Shown piece after piece: positions 24,232-34,017 of a stretch of DNA of 64,000 bases. The notes beneath the pieces are model-generated. The model did no database searches, was not told the origin of the DNA, and saw only the letters and a list, made by a program, of their open reading frames with translations. Origin of the DNA: Xylanibacter caecicola (GTDB lineage Bacteria; Bacteroidota; Bacteroidia; Bacteroidales; Bacteroidaceae); contig NZ_JABKKJ010000001.1 of assembly GCF_013166515.1 (NCBI RefSeq), positions 62,001-126,000 on the forward strand, given 5' to 3'. How positions within the stretch are numbered: the first letter of the stretch is position 1; each line of letters starts with the position of its first letter. The position numbers and the translations under genes were made by a program.

Positions 24232-26346
24232 ATGAGAAAACTAACATTATTGGTATTGTGCGTCTTTTCGCTTTTCAAAGCAAAGGCGGACGAAGGCATG
24301 TGGACGCTCTACAACCTGCCGGAGGCGGTATATGAGCAGATGAAGGCAGAGGGATTCAAATTGCCGTACGATGCTCTTTACAGTGGAAACGATGCTATCA
24401 TGAAGTCGGTTGTAAACTTCAGCGGTTTCTGTTCGGGTGTTGTAGTGTCGCCGGACGGGCTTGTTTTTACCAACCACCATTGCGGTTTCGAGGCTATACG
24501 CAGCCATTCGACGGTTGAGCACGATTACATGCTGAACGGTTTCTATGCCAAGTCTTACAGCGAGGAGCTGCCCAACAAGAACATGTTCGTGTCTTTCATG
24601 GTAAAGCAGGAAGACGTTACGGACCGTCTTTTGGAGCAGGGCTTCGACTATAAGGACAATGACGGCAAGGCGGAGCTTATCGAAAAGCTTCAGAAAGAGC
24701 TTGACCTGGAAGCCAAGAAGCAGGACAGCACGTATCACGTGGAGATAGACGCCTTCTATGAGGGCAATAAGTATTTTGCCACAACATATCAGGCGTTTAC
24801 CGATCTGCGCCTTGTCTTCACCATACCGAAGTCTATGGGCAAGTTCGGAGGCGAGACCGACAACTGGATGTGGCCACGCCAGACGTGCGACTTCAGCGTG
24901 TTCCGCATCTATGCCGACCCGAAGACCAACGGTCCGGCTGCCTATTCGGAAAACAACGTGCCGTATCATCCCAAGCACTGGGCACCCGTCTCTCTGCAGG
25001 GATATAAGGACGGCGACTTTGCCATGACCATGGGCTACCCCGGAAGCACCAACCGCTATCTGTCGTCATACGGCATAAAGGAGATGCGCGATGCGCAGAA
25101 CACACCGCGTGCACAGGTTCGCGGTGTGAAGCAGGACGTTATGATACGCCACATGAGGGCAGACGAGGGCGTGCGCATAAAGTACGATTCGAAGTACGCT
25201 CAAAGCTCCAACTACTGGAAAAACTCACTCGGAATGAACAAATGTATCGATTCCATCGGCATTATAAACCAGAAGCAGCAGTATGAAAAACTCATCCGCG
25301 CATATCAGGACAGCACGGGATATCTTAAGGGCAAACTTGATTTCAGCGTAATGGAGAACCTTTACAACAGGCAGTTCGACGTGATGCGCAACCTGTACTA
25401 CTTCATGGAGACCTTCCGCCGCACCAACGAGCTTGCCACACGCGCCATGCTTGTGAACCAGGGAATAGAGGTTAAAGGACCCAAGAACAAGCCTTCAAAG
25501 CAGTATGTTGAGTTCAAAGACAACAGCGACACATGGGACGAGGCTCTCGACAAGGAAGTGTATGCCGTGCTGCTGAAGAACTACCGCGAGCATGTGGACG
25601 CCGCGGCACTGCCCGAGTTCTACAAGACCATCGACACACAGTTCGACGGCGACTATGCCAAATACGTGGACTATCTTTGGTCAAACTCCATTCTGATGAA
25701 GAAAGGCAAGAAGATCTACTTCACGAAGAAGGAGTATAAAAACGACCTCGGTGTGCAGATGGGCATGGACCTTGTCACGATGTGGGGCGACATGCTCGGC
25801 AAGATGCGCAGCCTTAACGACTCTATAGGCATTCAGGAAAAATACCTCTGTGCAGCCAAATTGCGCATGGAGGAAGACATGCCGCACTATTCCGACGCCA
25901 ACTTCACGATGCGTCTGAGTTACGGACAGGTGGGCGGCTTCACCTTGAACGGTGCCCCCTCGGGTTATTACACCACGGCGGAGAGCATCGTGGAGAAGAT
26001 GAACAAGAGCGACAAGATGATCGATTATGTTGCAGAGCCTATAATGAAAGAACTTCTCTCGGCACCGTCGTTCGGTAAGTATCAGGACAAGGAGACCGGC
26101 AAGATGCAGCTTTGCTTCCTCACCAACAACGACATTACGGGCGGAAACAGCGGCTCACCGATGTTCAACGGCAACGGAGAGCTTATCGGTCTTGCTTTCG
26201 ACGGCAACTGGGACAGCCTCTCGAGCGACATCTTCTTCGACCGCACGCTGGCACGCTGTATAGGTGTGGACATTCGTTTCGTGCTCTTCATGATGGACAA
26301 GTGGGGACACGCAGACCGCCTTTTGAAGGAGATTAATGCGAAATAG
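24232..26346 (+). CDS. S46 family dipeptidyl-peptidase, DPP7-like
   Basis: 704 residues with a signal peptide (first 19 residues), so exported, probably to the periplasm. S46 enzymes remove dipeptides from peptide N-termini and feed amino-acid use. The catalytic His lies in TNHHCG (H82/H83) and the serine is S640 in GGNSGSP. The residue 18 after the serine is glycine (G658, FDGNW). In the P. gingivalis pair this position is Gly in DPP7 and Arg in DPP11, so a preference for hydrophobic rather than acidic P1 residues is expected. It is followed by repeats. Confidence 0.92.
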   Translation: MRKLTLLVLCVFSLFKAKADEGMWTLYNLPEAVYEQMKAEGFKLPYDALYSGNDAIMKSVVNFSGFCSGVVVSPDGLVFTNHHCGFEAIRSHSTVEHDYMLNGFYAKSYSEELPNKNMFVSFMVKQEDVTDRLLEQGFDYKDNDGKAELIEKLQKELDLEAKKQDSTYHVEIDAFYEGNKYFATTYQAFTDLRLVFTIPKSMGKFGGETDNWMWPRQTCDFSVFRIYADPKTNGPAAYSENNVPYHPKHWAPVSLQGYKDGDFAMTMGYPGSTNRYLSSYGIKEMRDAQNTPRAQVRGVKQDVMIRHMRADEGVRIKYDSKYAQSSNYWKNSLGMNKCIDSIGIINQKQQYEKLIRAYQDSTGYLKGKLDFSVMENLYNRQFDVMRNLYYFMETFRRTNELATRAMLVNQGIEVKGPKNKPSKQYVEFKDNSDTWDEALDKEVYAVLLKNYREHVDAAALPEFYKTIDTQFDGDYAKYVDYLWSNSILMKKGKKIYFTKKEYKNDLGVQMGMDLVTMWGDMLGKMRSLNDSIGIQEKYLCAAKLRMEEDMPHYSDANFTMRLSYGQVGGFTLNGAPSGYYTTAESIVEKMNKSDKMIDYVAEPIMKELLSAPSFGKYQDKETGKMQLCFLTNNDITGGNSGSPMFNGNGELIGLAFDGNWDSLSSDIFFDRTLARCIGVDIRFVLFMMDKWGHADRLLKEINAK

Positions 26347-26355
26347 GCATCTTTA

Positions 26356-26410
26356 TTGACTTATGGGGTTTATAGGACTTATAAGCCTTATAGGTCTTAT
26401 AAACCTTGTT
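26356..26410. repeat. 9-nt ATAGGACTT tract
   Basis: Units 'ATAGGACTT', 'ATAAGCCTT', 'ATAGGTCTT', then 'ATAAACC' follow the S46 peptidase stop. Confidence 0.85.
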
Positions 26411-26429
26411 TTGCAACCCCTTGAAAATC

Positions 26430-26525
26430 AAAATGATACCTTTTAGTTTCCAATATGCCGTCTTTCGCGTTCTGAAAGACGGCATTTTAGACTGCAAAAG
26501 GCGGCATATTGGAAACTGAAAGATC
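26430..26525. repeat. AAAGGTGCCCTTT array, copy C
   Basis: Units with the 'ATGCCGTCTTTC' and 'GAAAGACGGCAT' variants of the core; starts with 'TGATACCTTTT', a start also seen in copies E and F. Confidence 0.8.
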
Positions 26526-26580
26526 ATGTATGACACTTGAAGTCATTGTCACCGATGTTTCAAAGAATAATTTACCGGTT

Positions 26581-27261
26581 ATGAAAAGAACTTTTATCGC
26601 CACATATTTTGTACTGCTGTTTCTTGCGGCAGGCGCGCCATGTCATGCCCAAAAAACATCAGCCGCAGCCCGTGACATGGAGCGTAAGGGCATGGTTAAC
26701 ATAAAGAAACTCGACAGTTCGATATTCGTGAGCCTCATGTATGCTCGTCCCGACAATTTCACGGGTACGGTGCTATACGGAGACCTGCGCGATGCTTACC
26801 TTCATCCCAAGGCTGCCGCCGCACTGGTAAAGGCGCAGAAACGACTGAAGGAGCTGCGTCCCGACCTCAGTCTGAAGATATACGATGCCGCGCGTCCCAT
26901 GAGCATACAGCAGAAGATGTGGGACAAGGTGAAGAATACGTCCAAAAGTATATACGTCAGCAACCCGCGCAACGGCGGCGGAATGCACAACTATGGTCTG
27001 GCGGTGGATATAACACTATGCACCCTTGACGGCGACTCCATACCCATGGGCACAAAGGTAGACCACATGAGCCGCCTTTCACACATCACCGATGAGGCGG
27101 GAATGGTGGCGCGCAGGCAGATGACCGCCGAGGCTAAGAAAAACCGTGAACTGCTGAGGAAGGTGATGATATCTGCCGGTTTCAAGCCTCTGCGCACGGA
27201 GTGGTGGCACTTCAACCTCGTGTCGAGAGCCGTCGCGAGGAAATACTACAAGGCGTTGTAA
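26581..27261 (+). CDS. D-alanyl-D-alanine dipeptidase, VanX/M15D family
   Basis: 226 residues with a signal peptide (MKRTFIATYFVLLFLAAGAPCHAQ). A zinc metallopeptidase expected to cleave D-Ala-D-Ala in the periplasm, probably for wall recycling and not resistance, since no vanA/vanH is near. Zinc ligands appear in GGMHNYGLAVDI (His and Asp of HxxxxxxD) and EWWHF; the catalytic Glu is in TEWW. The ATG at 26581 gives the signal peptide; a longer reading from 26509 would run through a repeat. Confidence 0.9.
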   Translation: MKRTFIATYFVLLFLAAGAPCHAQKTSAAARDMERKGMVNIKKLDSSIFVSLMYARPDNFTGTVLYGDLRDAYLHPKAAAALVKAQKRLKELRPDLSLKIYDAARPMSIQQKMWDKVKNTSKSIYVSNPRNGGGMHNYGLAVDITLCTLDGDSIPMGTKVDHMSRLSHITDEAGMVARRQMTAEAKKNRELLRKVMISAGFKPLRTEWWHFNLVSRAVARKYYKAL

Positions 27262-27309
27262 TCGACAATTAATAATTTATAATTGATAATTTATAATTGG
27301 TTGGGAGAT

Positions 27310-28518
27310 ATGACAGCAACTTTCATACACAATCACCGCAACGATGACGTTCGCAAACTGGCATTCCAAATAGCCGGGCGCAAGGATATCGATGTGCCAT
27401 TCGTGCTCGAACAGATTGCCGGGTGGCAGAAGGCATGTGAAAAACTGCCGTCATGGGCACAGACCGATGGCATCATCTACCCTCCGCATCTGTCCATGGA
27501 GCAGTGCTCCGGCGAGACGGCGGCACGTATAAAGGCTGACGTCGCCGGGCGTATATGCGGTTGCGGAACAAGTGACAAGGCATCGTTGCTTGTAGACCTT
27601 ACCGGCGGTTTCGGGGTCGACTTCTCATTTATGTCGCGCTTTTTCGAACGTTCAATATACGTGGAACGCAACGAGCGACTGTGCGAGACGGCACGCAACA
27701 ACTTCGGCGTGCTGGCACTTGACGGTGCGGACGTTGTCTGTGCCGACGGCACAGAATATCTTCACAACATAGAACATGCCTCGCTTATATATCTCGACCC
27801 GGCACGCCGCGATGCCTGCGGAGGGCGCACCTATGCCATTGGCGACTGCACGCCCGATGTGCTCTGCATGCTTGTCGAGCTGACGGAGAAGGCAGACAAT
27901 GTGATGCTGAAACTGTCGCCGATGCTCGACTGGCACGATGCTGTTGCCTCACTCAATGCCGTCTGTCCCGACGTGGTGAGGGAGATACATGTCATTTCGG
28001 TGCGCAACGAGTGTAAGGAACTGCTCTTCGTCCTGTCGCGTAAAGGTTCCTCGCAGCCGGAGATATATTGCATTAACGACGGACGGACTGTGCGTTGCAG
28101 TCTTGAAGAGGCATGCAGGCCCACGCTTACGTCGGATGAGCCTTACACATCGCTTGCCGGCAGATACCTTTACGAGCCCGATGCCTCGGTGATGAAGGCA
28201 GGCTGTTTCGGACTGCTTTGCAACCGTTACGGTGTGCGGCAGGTGGGTGTCAACAGCCGCCTGTTCGTGTCGGACAGAGTGGTGGACGACTTCCCCGGTC
28301 GGCACTTCGCCGTTACCGCCGTTTCGTCGATGAACAAGAAAGAACTGAAAACCGTGCTCGCAGGTGTGACGAAAGCCAATGTCGCCGTGCGCAACTTTCC
28401 CCTTACCGTGGCGGAACTGCGCAAAAGACTTCGGCTTGGAGACGGCGGCGATGTCTATGTGTTCGGCACTACGTGCGCCTGCGGTACACGTGCGGTACTT
28501 GTATGTTCCAAAATATGA
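27310..28518 (+). CDS. class I SAM methyltransferase with THUMP-like C-terminus
   Basis: 402 residues. The methyltransferase core has VDLTGGFGVDFSFMSR as the SAM-binding loop and LIYLDPARRD as the DPAR catalytic motif, as in N-methyltransferases of bases. The C-terminal THUMP-like region points to an RNA substrate. This type is annotated in Bacteroidetes as 'THUMP-like domain-containing protein' and its target is not known to me. The start at 27310 follows a purine-rich GGGAG; the region before it is an AT repeat. Confidence 0.85.
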   Translation: MTATFIHNHRNDDVRKLAFQIAGRKDIDVPFVLEQIAGWQKACEKLPSWAQTDGIIYPPHLSMEQCSGETAARIKADVAGRICGCGTSDKASLLVDLTGGFGVDFSFMSRFFERSIYVERNERLCETARNNFGVLALDGADVVCADGTEYLHNIEHASLIYLDPARRDACGGRTYAIGDCTPDVLCMLVELTEKADNVMLKLSPMLDWHDAVASLNAVCPDVVREIHVISVRNECKELLFVLSRKGSSQPEIYCINDGRTVRCSLEEACRPTLTSDEPYTSLAGRYLYEPDASVMKAGCFGLLCNRYGVRQVGVNSRLFVSDRVVDDFPGRHFAVTAVSSMNKKELKTVLAGVTKANVAVRNFPLTVAELRKRLRLGDGGDVYVFGTTCACGTRAVLVCSKI

Positions 28519-28581
28519 ACAGCGGATGTATGTCCGTTGCTTTACGTCAATTCCAAATGAAAGTGAAATAAAGCGTTTTTC

Positions 28582-28613
28582 TTTGGTTTTTAGACCAAAT
28601 AATATTACTTTTG
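28582..28613 (+). promoter_or_regulatory. Promoter of the acetyltransferase-parE-S41 run
   Basis: TTTG at 28582-28585, 20-bp spacer, TACTTTTG at 28606-28613. It lies 34 bp before the ATG at 28648. Confidence 0.75.
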
Positions 28614-28647
28614 TAATGTTTTATTACGTAATATACAGAGGTAAAAA

Positions 28648-29796
28648 ATGCCGTCAGTTAAAATAAGGAAGGTTGAAAGCAAGAACGATTTAAAGGCTTT
28701 CATCAATTTTCACTACAGTCTTTACAAGGGTAACAAGTTTGATGTTCCTGCCTTGTTCGGCGACGAGTACAACACTTTGAGCAAGGAAAAGAATGCGGCC
28801 TTCGAGTTCTGCGAAGCCGAATATTTCATGGCTTTCGATGAAAACGGAGTGATGAAAGGGCGTGTCGCCGCCATAATAAATCATCGTGCGAACGAAAGAT
28901 GGAACCGCCGTAACGTACGTTTCGGGTGGATAGACTTTGTGGACGACAAGGAAGTTTCCGCCGCACTGCTCAAAGCCGTTGAGGAATATGGCAGGGAAAA
29001 GGGCATGGCGGAGATTGTGGGACCGCTCGGGTTTACTGACATGGATCCCGAAGGAATGCTTACATGGGGCTTCGACCAACTCGGTACGATGCCCACGATA
29101 TACAACTATCCGTATTATCCGGAGCACATCTCGGTCCTTGAAGGTTATGAAAAGGACAACGACTACGTTGAGTTCAAGCTCACGGTACCTAAGGAAGTGC
29201 CGGAGAAATACAACAAGATAGCACGCATGATACAGACGCGGTACAATCTTCATGTGCGCAAGCTGACGCGCAAGGATGTCTTTCAGGGCGGATACGGATA
29301 CAAGATGTTCGAACTGCTCAATGCCACCGGAAAGGATCTTTACGGGTATTCGGAACTGTCGGAGCGGCAGATAAAACAATACATAGACATGTATTTCCCG
29401 TTTGTAGACCTCGATCTGATTACCGTTGTGGAAGACCGTAATGCCGGGAACAAGATGGTTGGTGTGGGCATAACAATACCCTCGCTTTCCGTGGCGTTGC
29501 AGAAATGCCGGCGCGGACGGTTGTTTCCATTCGGCTGGTGGCATGTACTGCGGGCGTTGAAGTTCAACAGGACCAAGGGTGTAGACCTGCTTCTCATGGG
29601 TGTGTTGCCCGAGTACAGAGTGAAAGGCGCCAACGCGCTGATGTTTGCCGACCTAATCCCGCGCTATCAGGCACGTGGTTTTGAGTGGGGAGAGAGCCAG
29701 GTCGAGATGGAGAGCAACGAGCATGTGCAGAGCCAGTGGCAGCATCTCGACTACGTGATGCACAAGCGCAGGCGTTGTTACAGAAAGATATTGTAA
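28648..29796 (+). CDS. GNAT-fold N-acetyltransferase-like protein
   Basis: 382 residues, a long protein known in Bacteroidetes as a hypothetical GNAT-family member. The N-terminal half has the acetyltransferase beta-strands (VRFGWIDFVDDKEVSAALLKAVEEYGREKGMAEIVGP region), and the C-terminal half has a second GNAT-like pattern (LLLMGVLPEYRVKGANALMF). No substrate can be assigned. It has a good promoter and is followed 45 bp downstream by parE, so it probably heads that transcript. Confidence 0.7.
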   Translation: MPSVKIRKVESKNDLKAFINFHYSLYKGNKFDVPALFGDEYNTLSKEKNAAFEFCEAEYFMAFDENGVMKGRVAAIINHRANERWNRRNVRFGWIDFVDDKEVSAALLKAVEEYGREKGMAEIVGPLGFTDMDPEGMLTWGFDQLGTMPTIYNYPYYPEHISVLEGYEKDNDYVEFKLTVPKEVPEKYNKIARMIQTRYNLHVRKLTRKDVFQGGYGYKMFELLNATGKDLYGYSELSERQIKQYIDMYFPFVDLDLITVVEDRNAGNKMVGVGITIPSLSVALQKCRRGRLFPFGWWHVLRALKFNRTKGVDLLLMGVLPEYRVKGANALMFADLIPRYQARGFEWGESQVEMESNEHVQSQWQHLDYVMHKRRRCYRKIL

Positions 29797-29841
29797 ATAC
29801 GAAAGACCGTCGGCACGTCATGCCGGGCGTTGATATATTAT

Positions 29842-31836
29842 ATGGAAGAGAAAAGCAAGAAGAATATAACGGACGAAGTGGATGTTCAGGCAGCTGCCGG
29901 CACCGCCGTGGAATATAATGACGACAACATCCGCCACTTGTCGGACATGGAGCATGTGCGCACCCGTCCGGGCATGTATATCGGACGTCTGGGCGACGGT
30001 ACGATGCCCGAAGATGGCATATACGTGCTCCTTAAGGAGGTTGTGGACAACTCAATAGACGAGTTCCGCATGAATTCGGGCAAGCGGATAGAGATAGATC
30101 TCGACGAGCATCTGCGTGTGTCGGTGCGCGACTACGGGCGTGGCATACCACAGGGAAAGCTTATCGAAGCGGTGAGTGTGCTCAATACGGGTGGAAAATA
30201 CGACTCGAAGGCTTTCAAGAAGAGTGTGGGACTGAACGGAGTGGGCGTCAAAGCCGTCAACGCTCTTAGCTCGCGGTTTGAGGTGAGGTCGTATCGCGAC
30301 GGTCAGGTGCGTACCGCAAAGTTTGAAAGAGGCGTCCTCGTGTCGGACGTTACGGAGCCCACCGAAGACGAGACCGGCACTTATATCTTCTTCGAGCCGG
30401 ACGATACGCTTTTCAAGAATTACTCGTTTCATGACGATTTCATGGAAACGATGCTCCGAAACTATACTTATCTGAATACCGGTCTTGCCATAATGTACAA
30501 CGGCAGGCGCATTCTCAGTCGCAACGGGCTTGAAGATCTGCTCAACGACACTATGACCAACGATGGCATATACCCCATAATACATCTTAAGGGCGAGGAT
30601 ATAGAAATTGCGTTTACGCACGCCAACCAGTACGGAGAGGAGTACCACTCGTTCGTGAACGGTCAGCATACCACCCAAGGAGGCACCCACCAGAGTGCTT
30701 TCAAAGAGCATATAGCCCGTACGATAAAGGAGTTCTCGGGAAAGAATTTCGAGTATGGAGACATCAGAAACGGTCTTGTGGCAGCTATAGCGATAAATGT
30801 GGAGGAACCGATGTTCGAGAGCCAGACGAAGATAAAGCTGGGTTCGCAGACCATGAGTCCCGACGGTGTGACGGTGAACAAGTATGTCGGCGACTTCATA
30901 AAGAACGAGGTGGACAACTATCTGCACAAGCATGCCGACGTGGTGGAGGTGATGTTGCAGAAGATACACGACAGCGAGAAGGAGCGTAAGGCAATGGCGG
31001 GTGTGACAAAGCTTGCACGTGAGAGGGCGAAAAGGGCGAACCTCCATAACCGCAAGCTGCGTGACTGCCGCATACACTTCAGCGATGTGAAGAACAACCG
31101 CAAGGAAGAGAGCGTCATATTCATAACCGAGGGCGACTCGGCAAGCGGTTCCATCACCAAGAGCCGTGACGTAAACACACAGGCGGTGTTCTCTCTCAGA
31201 GGCAAACCGCTCAACTCTTTCGGGCTTACAAAGAAGGTTGTGTATGAGAACGAGGAGTTCAATCTGTTGCAGGCTGCCCTCGACATAGAGGACGGACTGG
31301 ACACGCTGAGATACAACAAGGTGATTGTGGCTACCGATGCCGATGTCGACGGCATGCACATACGCCTGCTCATAATAACCTTTTTCCTGCAATTCTTCCC
31401 CGAACTTATCAAGAAGGGGCATGTCTATGTGTTGCAGACGCCGCTCTTCCGTGTGCGCAACAAGCGTACGAAAATAAAGAACAAGAAGACTCTGCAGGCT
31501 GATGCCGACAAGGAGAGTGAGGGCGGAAAGAAGAAGGGAGACTTCATCACGCGCTACTGTTACAGCGAGGAGGAACGTCTGAACGCCATCTCCGAACTCG
31601 GTCCCGACCCCGAGATAACGCGTTTTAAAGGTCTTGGAGAAATCAGTCCGGACGAGTTCGTGAATTTCATAGGTCCCGACATGCGTCTTGAACAGGTTAC
31701 TCTTCATAAGACAGACCAGGTGCAGAAGCTGCTCGAATATTACATGGGAAAGAACACTCCGGAGCGTCAGAACTTCATTATAGACAACCTTGTGGTAGAG
31801 GAAGACCGTCCGGAAGAGGACGTGGAAGTGTTCTGA
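29842..31836 (+). CDS. parE: DNA topoisomerase IV subunit B
   Basis: 664 residues. The ATPase and strand-passage subunit that, with ParC, unlinks daughter chromosomes. The GHKL ATPase region contains [15 protein letters not shown] and [27 protein letters not shown]. The TOPRIM domain has EGDSASGS and [12 protein letters not shown]. The length and the lack of a GyrB-type insert favour ParE over GyrB. The start is set at the ATG 29842; an upstream TTG adds four residues only. The S41 gene starts 12 bp after the stop. Confidence 0.88.
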   Translation: MEEKSKKNITDEVDVQAAAGTAVEYNDDNIRHLSDMEHVRTRPGMYIGRLGDGTMPEDGIYVLLKEVVDNSIDEFRMNSGKRIEIDLDEHLRVSVRDYGRGIPQGKLIEAVSVLNTGGKYDSKAFKKSVGLNGVGVKAVNALSSRFEVRSYRDGQVRTAKFERGVLVSDVTEPTEDETGTYIFFEPDDTLFKNYSFHDDFMETMLRNYTYLNTGLAIMYNGRRILSRNGLEDLLNDTMTNDGIYPIIHLKGEDIEIAFTHANQYGEEYHSFVNGQHTTQGGTHQSAFKEHIARTIKEFSGKNFEYGDIRNGLVAAIAINVEEPMFESQTKIKLGSQTMSPDGVTVNKYVGDFIKNEVDNYLHKHADVVEVMLQKIHDSEKERKAMAGVTKLARERAKRANLHNRKLRDCRIHFSDVKNNRKEESVIFITEGDSASGSITKSRDVNTQAVFSLRGKPLNSFGLTKKVVYENEEFNLLQAALDIEDGLDTLRYNKVIVATDADVDGMHIRLLIITFFLQFFPELIKKGHVYVLQTPLFRVRNKRTKIKNKKTLQADADKESEGGKKKGDFITRYCYSEEERLNAISELGPDPEITRFKGLGEISPDEFVNFIGPDMRLEQVTLHKTDQVQKLLEYYMGKNTPERQNFIIDNLVVEEDRPEEDVEVF

Positions 31837-31848
31837 TAATATCTTTTT

Positions 31849-33441
31849 ATGACAATGAACAGACTTACATCATTATTATTAGTCGTGTTAATGCCGCTTG
31901 CAGTTTTCTCTCAGCTGCGCATCAACATGGACAAGGACAGCCCTTTGCGCAAACTTCAGATAGCGGAGCTTGCGATAACAAATCTTTATGTTGACTCGGT
32001 AGACGAGACACGACTGGTGGAGGACGCGATACGCGGCATGCTGGAGAAGCTCGATCCGCACTCGTCGTATTCCGACCCGAAAGAAGTGAAGGCGATGAAC
32101 GAGCCTCTGCAGGGCAATTTCGAGGGCATCGGAGTGCAGTTCAATATGGCAGAGGACACGCTGCTTGTTATACAGCCCACCACCAACGGACCGTCGGAGA
32201 AAGTCGGTATACAGGCGGGCGACCGCATTGTTACCGTCAACGATACCGCCATTGCCGGAGTGAAGATGCCGCGAGAGGAGATAATGCGGCGCCTTCGCGG
32301 TCCTAAGGGCACGAAGGTGGTGCTCGGAGTTGTTCGCCGCGGTGTGGGAGGAGTGCTCACCTTTACGGTCAAGAGAGACAAGATACCAATCAAGAGTATC
32401 GATGCAGTGTATATGATACGTCCCGGAGTGGGATATATCCGCATAGGCAATTTCGGTGCAACTACGTACGATGAGTTTATGGAAGGCATGGTGCAGCTGA
32501 GGAAAATGGGAATGAAAGACCTCGTACTCGACCTCCAGGACAACGGCGGCGGATACCTCCATGCCGCCGTGCAGGTGGCGAACGAGTTTCTCGACAATAA
32601 CGAACTGATAGTGTATACCGAGGGGCAGAAGGTGCCGCGCAACGAATATCGTGCTCGCAGGGACGGCAGTTTCAATAGCGGACGGGTGATAGTTCTTGTC
32701 AACGAATTTACCGCCTCTGCCGCCGAGATTGTGACCGGAGCGATACAGGATCATGACCGTGGCACGGTGGTAGGACGCCGCACGTTTGGCAAGGGACTTG
32801 TACAGCGTCCCATAGACCTGCCCGACGGTTCGATGATACGTCTCACCATATCTCACTATTATACACCTTCAGGGCGCTGTATACAGAAGCCTTATACCAA
32901 AGGCGACCGCAAGGACTATGCCATGGAGCTTGACAAACGCCTCAAGAACGGTGAACTGACAAGCGCGGACAGCATACATTTTGCCGACTCGCTGAAATAC
33001 TATACGCTTAAGGAACATCGCACGGTGTATGGTGGCGGAGGAATTATGCCTGACTTTTTCGTGCCGCTCGACACGACAAAATATACACGCTTGCACCGTG
33101 AACTTGCCGCCAAGGGCATTATTATAAACTCAAGTTTGAGGTATGTCGATGCCGAGCGCAAGAGCTTGAAGCGCGAATATGCTTCGTTCGACGATTTTAA
33201 CAGACGTTACGAAGTGCCCGAAAGTTTGATTCAAGACGTGCTTGGTAAAGGCGTAGAGCAGGGCGTCAAGCCCAAGGACGATGCCGAGACGGAGCGTACC
33301 ATGCCGTATCTTAAAATGCAGCTGAAAGCTCTTATTGCCCGTGATATTTGGGATATGAACGAGTATTTCACTGTGTTTAACGGTTCGAGCGACATCGTCA
33401 ACAAGGCTCTTGAGTTGCTTGATGAGGGGCAGGGAAGGTAA
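31849..33441 (+). CDS. S41 family C-terminal processing peptidase
   Basis: 530 residues with an N-terminal signal segment, so periplasmic or membrane-attached. PDZ domain at about residues 85-170, then the protease core with catalytic S290 (TASAAE) and K315 (FGKGLVQ), spaced 25 apart as in Prc. It should trim unstructured C-termini of exported proteins. A second S41 gene is convergent to it 577 bp away. It is cotranscribed with parE judging by the 12-bp gap. Confidence 0.92.
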   Translation: MTMNRLTSLLLVVLMPLAVFSQLRINMDKDSPLRKLQIAELAITNLYVDSVDETRLVEDAIRGMLEKLDPHSSYSDPKEVKAMNEPLQGNFEGIGVQFNMAEDTLLVIQPTTNGPSEKVGIQAGDRIVTVNDTAIAGVKMPREEIMRRLRGPKGTKVVLGVVRRGVGGVLTFTVKRDKIPIKSIDAVYMIRPGVGYIRIGNFGATTYDEFMEGMVQLRKMGMKDLVLDLQDNGGGYLHAAVQVANEFLDNNELIVYTEGQKVPRNEYRARRDGSFNSGRVIVLVNEFTASAAEIVTGAIQDHDRGTVVGRRTFGKGLVQRPIDLPDGSMIRLTISHYYTPSGRCIQKPYTKGDRKDYAMELDKRLKNGELTSADSIHFADSLKYYTLKEHRTVYGGGGIMPDFFVPLDTTKYTRLHRELAAKGIIINSSLRYVDAERKSLKREYASFDDFNRRYEVPESLIQDVLGKGVEQGVKPKDDAETERTMPYLKMQLKALIARDIWDMNEYFTVFNGSSDIVNKALELLDEGQGR

Positions 33442-33444
33442 ATA

Positions 33445-33572
33445 AAAAGGAGATAAGAGAATATATAAAGAGATATGTGGCTTGCGCCACGGGAGATAAA
33501 GGACAATGGTCTTGAAACAAACAACAAGGCTTTTGTCCTTTATTTCTTTTTTATTTTATTCTGTCTCCTTTT
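33445..33572. repeat. three-arm dispersed repeat, copy 2
   Basis: Begins 4 bp after the S41 stop. Has the 'ATGTGGCTTGCGCCAC' hairpin and the GGAGATAAAGGACAA/TTGTCCTTTATTTC arm. Plus-strand orientation, diverged outer arms. Confidence 0.85.
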
Positions 33573-33599
33573 GTCTTATTATTTAAAAGAACCAGTTTT

Positions 33600-33711
33600 C
33601 CGGTAGGGATGCTCCATGGAGCATCCGAAATCGCATGGCTTATGGCATTTGCAATGACGGTGGATTATCATTCATTGTCACTTCGGCTGCACCATGGTAC
33701 AGCCCTACCGG
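33600..33711. repeat. nested-palindrome mobile-type element
   Basis: The termini CCGGTAGGG (33600-33608) and CCCTACCGG (33703-33711) are inverse complements. Inside are two palindromes: GGATGCTCCATGGAGCATCC (perfect, 20 bp) and GGCTGCACCATGGTACAGCC (one mismatched pair). This is the look of a REP/MITE-like element. A shortened relative is at 57609-57645. It lies between two oppositely oriented three-arm repeats. Confidence 0.8.
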
Positions 33712-33730
33712 GAGGAGAAACATCGAATGT

Positions 33731-33870
33731 AAGAAGGAGATAAGGGGGAGATATAAGAAGATAAAGGGAAGATAAAAGACAAAAGCCTTGTTGTTTGTTT
33801 CAAGACCATTGTCCTTTATCTCCCGTGGCGCAAGCCACATATCTCCTTCTATCTTCTTTTATCTCCTTTT
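33731..33870. repeat. three-arm dispersed repeat, copy 3, inverted
   Basis: The reverse orientation of copy 2, so the pair forms a large inverted repeat flanking the palindromic element. Hairpin 'CGTGGCGCAAGCCAC' and arms AAAAGACAA.../TTGTCCTTTATCTCC are intact. Confidence 0.85.
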
Positions 33871-33874
33871 TCCA

Positions 33875-33972
33875 AAGGCGACCTCCTGCCTTCTAAGAGG
33901 TGCCCTTTTGGCATGCAAAAGGGCACCTTTCAGAAACCGAAAGATGCCCTTTTAGAACGTAAAAGGTATCAT
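33875..33972. repeat. AAAGGTGCCCTTT array, copy D
   Basis: Four to five units of about 22 nt (AAGAGGTGCCCTTTTGG, AAAAGGGCACCTTTC, GAAAGATGCCCTTTTAG, AAAAGGTATCATG) just downstream of the minus-strand S41 gene. With copies 2 and 3 and the palindrome it accounts for nearly all of the 576-bp gap 33442-34017. Confidence 0.8.
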
Positions 33973-34017
33973 GCTGATTTACAATGTGTTACAAAACGGC
34001 TCCACACATGCCGTTTT

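Noticed and set aside
26581-27261. vancomycin resistance vanX
   Set aside because: No vanA/vanH or regulator is near; exported VanX-like dipeptidases are common in Gram-negative bacteria.
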